Assembly: GCA_009929095.1 (NCBI GenBank)
Contig: SABF01000118.1
Coordinates: 1-5,435 of the forward strand
Direction: 5' to 3'
Length of the DNA: 5,435 nucleotides
From: Erysipelotrichia bacterium
Lineage (GTDB): Bacteria > Bacillota_I > Bacilli_A > Erysipelotrichales > Erysipelotrichaceae
Part shown: one piece after another, positions 1-5,010 of the stretch
Layout: every line of letters starts with the position of its first letter
Numbering within the stretch: the stretch's first letter is position 1
Notes under the pieces: generated by a model
The model's database searches: none
Told to the model about the DNA's origin: nothing
What the model saw: only the letters and a program-made list of their open reading frames with translations
Translations under genes and position numbers: made by a program

Positions 1-1
1 G

Positions 2-37
2 ACCCAGGGTATGACCGTGGGCGGGGTAAAGGAGTAA
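2..37 (+). CDS. Carbohydrate ABC transporter permease, C-terminal end only (partial)
   Basis: The window opens inside a reading frame that ends TQGMTVGGVKE followed by TAA. The pattern of Gly, a hydrophobic residue, Thr, a small residue, Gly, Val, Lys just before the stop is typical of the C-terminus of CUT1-family sugar permeases of the MalG type, the membrane subunit that helps form the translocation channel. Only 11 residues are visible, so the family call rests on this short tail and on context: the next genes are a small membrane protein and a disaccharide phosphorylase, and an MsmK-type ATPase follows further on. The stop lies 6 bases before the next start codon, and the next gene's ribosome binding site overlaps the end of this one, so the two are probably co-transcribed. 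The substrate is inferred from the neighbour to be galacto-N-biose or lacto-N-biose. Confidence 0.6.
   Translation, partial: TQGMTVGGVKE
31..34 (+). promoter_or_regulatory. Ribosome binding site of the small membrane protein
   Basis: GGAG, within AAAGGAG, lies 9 bases before the ATG at 44 and inside the last codons of the permease. It supports translation of the 57-codon frame that follows. Confidence 0.7.
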
Positions 38-43
38 TAAAGC

Positions 44-217
44 ATGAAGGATACAACAGCTGGAGAACTGGCGTTTCGGATTGTACTCTTTATCGTTTCC
101 GTTGTGCTGGTATTTATCGGTCAGAGAAATGTCGGCTATGCCGGTCTGGCCACTGAACTCATCGGACTTGCAGGACTTCTGCTTGTTCTGAGTCTTTACA
201 ATCGAAAATTCAAATAG
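44..217 (+). CDS. Small two-helix membrane protein (57 aa), probably DUF6903-like
   Basis: This 57-residue frame starts MKDTTAGELAFRIV and ends SLYNRKFK. It has two hydrophobic stretches, roughly residues 11-26 and 32-52, separated by a short polar turn (GQRNVGYAG), with a basic C-terminal tail (NRKFK). That predicts a hairpin of two membrane helices with both ends on the same side, probably the cytoplasm by the positive-inside rule. It has a proper GGAG ribosome binding site and sits tightly between the permease end and the phosphorylase start (17 bases to the next ATG), so I regard it as real despite its size. It resembles what I remember of the DUF6903 family of tiny membrane proteins found beside GH112 phosphorylases in Firmicutes, but I cannot verify this. 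The function is unknown. A role as an accessory or stabilising subunit of the neighbouring importer is only an inference from position and topology. Confidence 0.75.
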   Translation: MKDTTAGELAFRIVLFIVSVVLVFIGQRNVGYAGLATELIGLAGLLLVLSLYNRKFK

Positions 218-223
218 AAGGGA
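217..223 (+). promoter_or_regulatory. Ribosome binding site of the phosphorylase gene
   Basis: A GAAGGGA purine run begins at the last base of the preceding stop codon and leaves 11 bases before the ATG at 235. It is somewhat far but supports that start. The protein alignment also supports it: from this ATG, residue 32 falls on the Arg of the conserved DAIRDxDGT motif, as in the bifidobacterial enzyme. Confidence 0.5.
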
Positions 224-234
224 TTTGATAGTAT

Positions 235-2391
235 ATGCAACAGGGAGGCAGACTGACCATACCTACAGAGCTTGATATGGTCGATGAGACATTGAAACTG
301 ATCAGCGATCTGGATGCCGACGCAATCAGAGACTGTGACGGAACAGAGATGCCGGCAGAACTGCAGCACTGCGGTGCAAAGATCTACGCGACATATTACA
401 CAACCAGAAAAGACAATGACTGGGCAGAAAAGAATCCTGATGAAGTGCAGCAGGAATATCTGAGCACAGATCGATATACAGCTGACAGTGAGTCGCTGAC
501 AATCGAACTGATGAAAGGATTCCATACACAGCAGTTGAAGGTCAATGACCTCGATGATCCTAAGAGATGGTGGGAGGTCATGGACCGAACATCAGGGGAA
601 GCAGTCTGTATATCGGACTGGGAATATAATCGTGATAATGGAACCGTGCAGATTAAAACAATTCCATTTCATGTTTATACCGTCAGCTTTCTTGCATTCC
701 TCATCTGGGATCCGGTCCACATGTATAACTTTATTACCAATGACTGGAAGGATGATCCGCATCAGTGCACTCTTGATGTGCGTCAGCCGAAAACACAGGC
801 GCATGTCAAGGAAAAACTGAAGCTGTTCTGTCAGAATCATCCGGAAATCAATGTCATTCGCTTTACAACATTTTTCCATCAGTTTACATTGACGTTTGAT
901 GATCATAAACGTGAGAAATATGTGGAATGGTTTGGCTACAGTGCAAGTGTCAGCCCGTATATCCTGAAGCAATTTGAACAATGGGCAGGCTATCCGTTCC
1001 GCCCGGAATATATTGTTGATCAGGGGTATTTTAATTCACTCTTTCGGGTTCCATCGAAACAGTTCAGGGATTTTATTGAGTTTCAGCAGATCGAAGTATG
1101 CAAGCTTGCGAAAGAACTGGTGGATATTGTCCACAGTTATGGCAAAGAGGCAATGATGTTTCTTGGCGATCACTGGATCGGCACGGAACCGTATGGCAAG
1201 TATTTTGCGTCAATTGGACTGGATGCAGTGGTTGGCAGTGTCGGAAGCGGTGTCACCATGCGCATGATCTCTGATATTAAGGGCGTGAAGTACACGGAAG
1301 GAAGGCTTCTTCCGTATTTCTTCCCGGATGTTTTCTGTGAAGGCGGAGATCCAATCAGAGAGGCACAGCAGAACTGGCTGCAGGCAAGAAGGGCAATTCT
1401 CAGAAGTCCGCTTGATCGGATCGGCTATGGCGGATATTTGAAACTGGCAACAGAATGGCCGGGATTTATTGATACCATCAAGCAGGTAGTCAGTGAATTC
1501 CGTGAGATACACGAAAAGACAGCAGACAGCAAATCCAGCACAGCTTCGTTCAAAGTGGCGGTGCTGAGCAGCTGGGGACATGTCCGTTCCTGGATGAACA
1601 ATCAGGTTCATCATTCCATCTATCATAGAGAAATCTACAGCTATGTTGGCGTCATAGAATGCCTGAGCGGCATGCCGCTGGATGTGGAGTTCATTGATTT
1701 TGATGACGTGAAGAATGGGCTGGATCCAAGCATCAGAGTAATCATCAATGCCGGCGATCGGGATACTTCCTGGAGCGGAGCTGAATACTGGCTCGATGAA
1801 TCTGTTATTACTGCACTCAGAAAGTTTGTACATGATGGCGGTGGTTTCATCGGGGTGGGAGAACCAACGGCCATACAGCATCAGGGTGCGTTCTTTCAGC
1901 TGCGCGATGTTCTTGGTGTTGATGAAGAGGTTGGCTTTTCTCTCAGTACGGATAAATATAATGACTGCAATCCGGACCATTTCATCATGAGAGATCTATC
2001 CGAACCTCTGGACTTTGGGGAAGGCCAAAATCGTGTATACGCTTATGGGGAGAATTATCAGATACTTGCAATGGATCGCGAGTACACCCAGATGGCAGTC
2101 AACAGTTTCGGAAAAGGCAGGTCGGTCTATTTTGCAGGTCTTCCCTATAGTCCGCAGAATTGCAGGCTTCTGCTAAGGGCAATCTATTATGCGGCGCATC
2201 AGGAAGAATCCATGCTTGAATACTTTGTGACTAACCCGGATACCGAGATTGCAGCATACGAGAAGAACGGGCTTGCCGCAGTGATCAATAATACAGATCG
2301 GATGCAGAAAACATCTGTGATCATTCACGGACGAGAAGAAGAAACACTCGATTTAAAACCGCGTGAGATGCGCTGGATATCCATTCACTGA
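235..2391 (+). CDS. lnpA: 1,3-beta-galactosyl-N-acetylhexosamine phosphorylase (galacto-N-biose/lacto-N-biose phosphorylase, GH112)
   Basis: This cytoplasmic enzyme splits Gal-beta-1,3-GalNAc and/or Gal-beta-1,3-GlcNAc with phosphate, giving alpha-galactose 1-phosphate and the free N-acetylhexosamine. The full-length protein has 718 residues (the Bifidobacterium longum enzyme has about 750) and no signal peptide. The N-terminal TIM-barrel domain covers about residues 1-438, a flavodoxin/amidotransferase-like middle domain about 439-657, and a small beta C-terminal domain about 658-718. Family motifs seen are DAIRDCDGT (30-37), IWDPVHMYN (ending at N165), VIRFTTFFHQF (R209), FLGDHWIGTEPYG (D312) and EGRLLPYFFPD (R357). 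R32, N165, R209, D312 and R357 match, with an offset of at most one, positions I recall as phosphate or sugar contacts and the catalytic acid D313 of the B. longum enzyme. Sequence alone does not settle GNB versus LNB preference, and a galactosyl-rhamnose phosphorylase of the same family is a less likely alternative. It follows a permease tail and a small membrane protein, consistent with import followed by intracellular phosphorolysis. Confidence 0.95.
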   Translation: MQQGGRLTIPTELDMVDETLKLISDLDADAIRDCDGTEMPAELQHCGAKIYATYYTTRKDNDWAEKNPDEVQQEYLSTDRYTADSESLTIELMKGFHTQQLKVNDLDDPKRWWEVMDRTSGEAVCISDWEYNRDNGTVQIKTIPFHVYTVSFLAFLIWDPVHMYNFITNDWKDDPHQCTLDVRQPKTQAHVKEKLKLFCQNHPEINVIRFTTFFHQFTLTFDDHKREKYVEWFGYSASVSPYILKQFEQWAGYPFRPEYIVDQGYFNSLFRVPSKQFRDFIEFQQIEVCKLAKELVDIVHSYGKEAMMFLGDHWIGTEPYGKYFASIGLDAVVGSVGSGVTMRMISDIKGVKYTEGRLLPYFFPDVFCEGGDPIREAQQNWLQARRAILRSPLDRIGYGGYLKLATEWPGFIDTIKQVVSEFREIHEKTADSKSSTASFKVAVLSSWGHVRSWMNNQVHHSIYHREIYSYVGVIECLSGMPLDVEFIDFDDVKNGLDPSIRVIINAGDRDTSWSGAEYWLDESVITALRKFVHDGGGFIGVGEPTAIQHQGAFFQLRDVLGVDEEVGFSLSTDKYNDCNPDHFIMRDLSEPLDFGEGQNRVYAYGENYQILAMDREYTQMAVNSFGKGRSVYFAGLPYSPQNCRLLLRAIYYAAHQEESMLEYFVTNPDTEIAAYEKNGLAAVINNTDRMQKTSVIIHGREEETLDLKPREMRWISIH

Positions 2392-2399
2392 ATGTGAAT
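2383..2399 (+). repeat. Small AT-rich inverted repeat over the lnpA stop codon
   Basis: ATTCAC (2383-2388) and GTGAAT (2394-2399) can form a 6-bp hairpin with a 5-base loop that contains the stop codon. No T-run follows, so it is not a normal rho-independent terminator. A second weak dyad (AGCT, 6 bases, AGCT, then TT) lies just after it. Transcription from the phosphorylase operon may therefore read on into the ATPase gene. Confidence 0.35.
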
Positions 2400-2470
2400 T
2401 CAGCTGCATCTAGCTTTACAGAAATACGATGAATCGGCATTTCAGCATGGCGCAGTGCTTTGTATGTTCA

Positions 2471-2498
2471 TTGACGAAAATTTCATATCTCATATATT
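2471..2498 (+). promoter_or_regulatory. Sigma-A type promoter of the ATPase gene
   Basis: The -35 box TTGACG (2471-2476) and the -10 box TATATT (2493-2498) are separated by 16 bases; the overlapping hexamer ATATTA gives a 17-base spacer. Both boxes are close to consensus and the surrounding sequence is AT-rich. The predicted start is near 2505, giving an untranslated leader of about 200 bases before the ATG at 2703. This is the only good promoter I see in the 311-base gap between the phosphorylase and ATPase genes. Confidence 0.7.
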
Positions 2499-2499
2499 A

Positions 2500-2513
2500 A
2501 GTAAGCGCTTGCA
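2500..2513 (+). promoter_or_regulatory. cre-like / LacI-family operator at the transcription start
   Basis: AGTAAGCGCTTGCA matches the catabolite-responsive element consensus TGWAANCGNTNWCA at 12 of 14 positions by my count (mismatches at the first base and the 12th), and has a perfect 8-base palindrome AAGCGCTT (2503-2510) centred on CG, the hallmark of LacI/GalR-family operators. It begins 1-2 bases after the -10 box and covers the predicted start site, a position where bound CcpA or a local LacI-type regulator would repress. The sequence does not say which regulator binds. Confidence 0.6.
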
Positions 2514-2541
2514 ATACAGACGCTATAAATGTATTATTTTA

Positions 2542-2686
2542 GCATCCGAGTAAACTCCACATAGGTATCGGAGGAAAAAGAAAGAGGAGGATGCCGCAGC
2601 ACCTGCGGTGCGCCAGAGTGGAGACCTGACGCAAACCGGAACGTAAAAATCACGTCCGGGAGGTCTGATTTGCAGAGGCAGTCAGA
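2542..2686 (+). promoter_or_regulatory. Structured 5' leader of the ATPase gene, class unknown
   Basis: The leader can form several hairpins: GCATCC (2542-2547) with GGATGC (2589-2594); CCGCAG (2594-2599) with CTGCGG (2603-2608); AGACCT (2622-2627) with AGGTCT (2661-2666), enclosing CCGG-A-ACGT (2636-2644) with ACGTCCGG (2652-2659) over a 7-base loop; and TCTGA (2664-2668) with TCAGA (2682-2686), extended by TGC/GCA around an AGAG loop. The last hairpin shares bases 2664-2666 with the AGACCT/AGGTCT stem, so the two cannot form together, and it ends only 2 bases before the ribosome binding site. This layout fits a cis-regulatory RNA controlling translation, but I do not recognise any named riboswitch class. 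It could also simply be a stable mRNA 5' end. Confidence 0.45.
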
Positions 2687-2688
2687 TC

Positions 2689-2695
2689 AAGGTGG
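2689..2695 (+). promoter_or_regulatory. Ribosome binding site that fixes the ATPase start
   Basis: AAGGTGG ends 7 bases before the ATG at 2703, an ideal spacing. It lies downstream of the in-frame TTG at 2670, so it selects the ATG and argues against the 11-residue N-terminal extension. The conserved N-terminus of the family (MATVSLKHI) also begins at this ATG. Confidence 0.8.
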
Positions 2696-2702
2696 AAAAC
2701 GT

Positions 2703-3899
2703 ATGGCTACAGTATCGCTGAAACACATCTGCAAGATTTATCCAAACGCCGAAGATGGCAAAAAGAAGAAAAAGAAGAAGGACGAAGGAGAGGAAAGAAA
2801 GAGCAATCTGAAAGTTACCGCTGACGGTGTACTGGCAGTTGAAGATTTCAACCTTGAAATTGCAGACAAGGAGTTCATTGTCCTTGTCGGACCTTCCGGA
2901 TGCGGCAAATCCACTACATTGAGAATGGTAGCCGGTCTGGAAGAAATCACTTCAGGTGATCTTCTGATCGACGGCAGACGCGTTAATGATGTGGCTCCAA
3001 AGGATAGGGATATCGCAATGGTATTCCAGAATTATGCCCTTTATCCGCACATGACTGTGTACGAGAACATGGCGTTCTCACTGAAACTGAAAAAGGCTCC
3101 GAAAGACGAGATCGACAGAAAAGTTAGACAGGCGGCTGAGATTCTGGAAATCACCGAATATCTCGATCGTAAGCCGAAAGCTCTGTCAGGCGGCCAGAGA
3201 CAGCGTGTTGCAATTGGCCGTGCAATCGTTCGAAATCCAAAAGTATTCCTGATGGATGAACCTCTGTCCAACTTGGATGCTAAACTGAGAAACCAGATGC
3301 GTGCTGAAATCATAAAGCTTCGTCAGCGCATCGATACAACATTTATTTATGTTACACATGACCAGACTGAAGCTATGACACTTGGCGATCGCATCGTTAT
3401 TATGAAAGACGGTGTCATTCAGCAGATTGGAACACCTCAGCAGGTATTTGACAGCCCGGCAAATCTGTTTGTGGCAGGATTCATCGGTGTACCTCAGATG
3501 AATATGTTTGATGGCAAGCTGGTTAAAAAGGGCGACAAGTATTATGTACAGCTTGAAAATGCCGAAATTGAACTGAGTGCTGATAAGCAGAAGCGTCTGT
3601 CAGATAATAAAGTTGAGTCCAAGGATGTCGTACTAGGCATTCGTCCGGAACACATTGAAGTTCATGATCAGCCCGGTGCTACTATTCACGGAACTGTGGA
3701 TGTGAGTGAAATGATGGGTTCAGCAGTACATCTGCATCTGCGCGCCTGCGGTCGTGATACGATCATCATCGTTCCAACAATCGATCTGAGCGGTGAACAG
3801 CGTGCAAGCTTCGCTTCCGGCAAAGACGTTGAATTCACATTTGAAGGCAATTGCGTTCATGTGTTTGACCCGGCAACCGGAAAGAATCTTGAGTATTAG
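2703..3899 (+). CDS. msmK: ABC sugar importer ATPase, MsmK/UgpC family
   Basis: This is the cytoplasmic nucleotide-binding subunit of CUT1 carbohydrate importers, where a dimer hydrolyses ATP to drive uptake. The protein has 398 residues from the ATG at 2703; an in-frame TTG at 2670 would add 11, but the ribosome binding site favours the ATG. All motifs are intact: Walker A GPSGCGKST (63-71), Q-loop Q109, signature LSGGQ (161-165), Walker B VFLMDEP (181-187), D-loop SNLD (189-192) and switch His H219. From about residue 260 comes the regulatory TOBE/OB-type domain, with the typical GIRPEHIEV (312-320). The oddity is a charged insertion at about residues 17-40, including seven consecutive lysines (20-26) and DEGEERK, between the first beta strand and Walker A; most relatives are about 25 residues shorter there. 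It has its own promoter, operator, structured leader and terminator, and no permease beside it, which fits an ATPase shared among several importers. Confidence 0.93.
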   Translation: MATVSLKHICKIYPNAEDGKKKKKKKDEGEERKSNLKVTADGVLAVEDFNLEIADKEFIVLVGPSGCGKSTTLRMVAGLEEITSGDLLIDGRRVNDVAPKDRDIAMVFQNYALYPHMTVYENMAFSLKLKKAPKDEIDRKVRQAAEILEITEYLDRKPKALSGGQRQRVAIGRAIVRNPKVFLMDEPLSNLDAKLRNQMRAEIIKLRQRIDTTFIYVTHDQTEAMTLGDRIVIMKDGVIQQIGTPQQVFDSPANLFVAGFIGVPQMNMFDGKLVKKGDKYYVQLENAEIELSADKQKRLSDNKVESKDVVLGIRPEHIEVHDQPGATIHGTVDVSEMMGSAVHLHLRACGRDTIIIVPTIDLSGEQRASFASGKDVEFTFEGNCVHVFDPATGKNLEY

Positions 3900-3922
3900 T
3901 TAACAGACAATTTACTGACATG

Positions 3923-3949
3923 GGGGCTGCAGTACTGCAGCCCCTTTTT
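3923..3949 (+). terminator. Rho-independent terminator of the ATPase gene
   Basis: A perfect 22-base palindrome (3923-3944) forms a GC-rich 9-bp stem, GGGGCTGCA with TGCAGCCCC, around a GTAC loop, followed directly by TTTTT (3945-3949). It lies 23 bases after the stop codon. There is no A-run on its left side, so it is not expected to work well on the opposite strand. Confidence 0.95.
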
Positions 3950-3981
3950 CTATGCTTCAAGATCAATCAGTCTATCGGCTG

Positions 3982-4012
3982 TTATGCAGCGCTTATGCAA
4001 GTGACTGCATAA
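3982..4012. repeat. TTATGCA repeats in direct and inverted orientation
   Basis: TTATGCAG (3982-3989) is the inverted copy of CTGCATAA (4005-4012), and a second direct copy TTATGCA sits between them at 3993-3999. The element is followed by a run of seven or more A on the + strand, so it does not form a terminator in either direction. It lies in the gap between the two convergent terminators. Its function is unknown; it may be a chance dyad or a protein site. Confidence 0.4.
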
Positions 4013-4067
4013 AAAAATATGGGATTGAACGGGACAATGAATTCTGACAGTCAGCCTGCATCAGATC

Positions 4068-4102
4068 AAATAAAACATGCAGAGATTGATATCTCTGCAT
4101 GT
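4068..4102 (-). terminator. Rho-independent terminator of nanE-nanK
   Basis: Two perfect 12-base arms (4075-4086 and 4091-4102, ACATGCAGAGAT and its complement) form a hairpin with a 4-base loop, 5 bases beyond the nanK stop codon. On the - strand it is followed by TTTTATTTG, a T-rich tail. On the + strand only a weak T-stretch follows, so it mainly ends the - strand unit, convergent with the ATPase terminator. Confidence 0.85.
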
Positions 4103-4107
4103 CTGCT

Positions 4108-5010
4108 TTAACAGTCGATTTCGATCTGCTGTGTGATACAGCCAAGTGCTCCATATAGTCCAGCCTGATTGCCAAGCTGTGCAGTGCAGATGACAGCATC
4201 CTGAAATCCCGGAATAGCTGAATCGTGAACTCGTTTTCTAATACCGCTCAGCACCGCCGGCTGTTCCATCACACCGCCGCCAAGTACCAGGCATGGAATG
4301 TTATAGATGTGCAGGATACTCAGCAGTCCAACGGCGATTTCATCCAGCCACCGATCAACTGCCTCCATGATTTCTGGCTCACTGATTCTGGCAAATATCT
4401 TTCTGCCGTTATCAAGAGAGGGATCAACTGAACTGGCAATCTTTACAAGTGCAGTGGTTGAAGCACAGCGTTCATAGGAGCCTGCAAAAGGGTCATCTGG
4501 TCTGCGAAGTTCAGGATGAGTGATCAGTCCGCCAATCATCAGATTGGCACTGCCGCCTTTTCCATAGTAGGTATGATCATCCAGGAATACTCCGCCGCCG
4601 ATGCCCGTCCCATAAGTGATGCAGATATAGTCTGAGTGTCCTCGGGCAGCGCCGTATCTGCCTTCACCAAGTGCTGCTGCATAGGCATCGTTCATGACAC
4701 TGCAGCTGCAGTCAAAGCGTTCACGGAAGTAATCAGCAACCCGTGTTCCAGTATAGCCGGGGAGATTTTCATTTGCATAGAGAATGATTCCATTCACCGG
4801 ATCAACCTGACCGGCAGTGCTGACTCCCACTGCAATAAACGGTTTGAATTGTTCAATCAGATCACCGGCTGCTTTCAGAAGAGCGGCTGCACCTTCTTTG
4901 GCAGGGGTATCACATTCAGCAGACTGAATCAGTGAGGATCCAAAGAACAGACCAGCTTTGATTCTGGTGCCGCCAATATCAAGTACGGCAATGCGATGTT
5001 CGTCTTTCAT
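4108..5010 (-). CDS. nanK: ROK-family sugar kinase, probable N-acetylmannosamine kinase
   Basis: This 300-residue cytoplasmic kinase probably phosphorylates ManNAc at C6 with ATP, giving the substrate of NanE, whose gene lies immediately upstream. It shows the ROK/actin-like fold motifs: phosphate loop DIGGTRIKAG (11-20), GVSTAGQVDP (62-71), NENLPGYTG (80-88), catalytic-base motif ND at 107-108 (D108), TYGTGIGGG (132-140), ASTTALVK (183-190) and adenosine-motif LGGGV (243-247). Two features are unusual. The ROK zinc signature (GH...CxCGxxGC) is absent: the region reads IGGLITHPELRRPDDPFAGS and has no cysteine cluster, although E180 of the GCxE motif is kept as GSYE. The GE(I/V)GH motif is also replaced by LMIGG near 157-161, with no acidic residue there. 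Its start ATG overlaps the nanE stop by one base, so translation is likely coupled. Glucokinase or another hexosamine kinase remains possible; the NanK call rests mainly on the nanE partner. Confidence 0.8.
   Translation of the reverse strand: MKDEHRIAVLDIGGTRIKAGLFFGSSLIQSAECDTPAKEGAAALLKAAGDLIEQFKPFIAVGVSTAGQVDPVNGIILYANENLPGYTGTRVADYFRERFDCSCSVMNDAYAAALGEGRYGAARGHSDYICITYGTGIGGGVFLDDHTYYGKGGSANLMIGGLITHPELRRPDDPFAGSYERCASTTALVKIASSVDPSLDNGRKIFARISEPEIMEAVDRWLDEIAVGLLSILHIYNIPCLVLGGGVMEQPAVLSGIRKRVHDSAIPGFQDAVICTAQLGNQAGLYGALGCITQQIEIDC

Noticed and set aside
592..981. 129-codon open frame on the - strand within the phosphorylase gene
   Set aside because: It is antisense to conserved GH112 motifs and has no family resemblance, so it is a shadow frame.
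1210..1980. Long open frame (256 codons) on the - strand inside the phosphorylase gene
   Set aside because: It is fully covered by the strongly conserved GH112 coding frame, has no ribosome binding site that I can see, and its translation resembles no family. It is a shadow frame.
2413..2460. Terminator after the phosphorylase gene (AGCA...TGCT hairpin followed by TTTG)
   Set aside because: The stem is only 4 bp with an 8-base loop and the T-run is three bases, too weak to call a terminator.
2524..2529. Second -10-like box TATAAA
   Set aside because: The nearest -35-like hexamer (TTGCAA at 2509-2514) is only 9 bases away, and at 17 bases there is GTAAGC, which is not a -35 box. The upstream pair at 2471/2493 is far better.
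2628..2666. c-di-GMP-I (GEMM) riboswitch suggested by GACGCAAA and a following GC-rich hairpin
   Set aside because: The second conserved half (GGUAGCGGGGUUACC-like) and the tetraloop/receptor layout are missing, so I call it only a leader of unknown class.
2670..2702. TTG start giving an 11-residue longer ATPase
   Set aside because: There is no ribosome binding site before the TTG at a fitting distance, the extension (MQRQSDQGGKR) is not family-like, and AAGGTGG precisely serves the ATG at 2703. The extension is also part of the leader hairpin.
2757..2783. Programmed -1 frameshift at the AAA AAG lysine codons of the ATPase
   Set aside because: The full X XXY YYZ heptamer with a preceding A in the right phase is not present, the reading frame continues intact through all ABC motifs, and no stimulatory structure is apparent.
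4636..4935. 99-codon + strand frame opposite the kinase gene
   Set aside because: It is antisense to conserved ROK motifs and has no ribosome binding site or family likeness.
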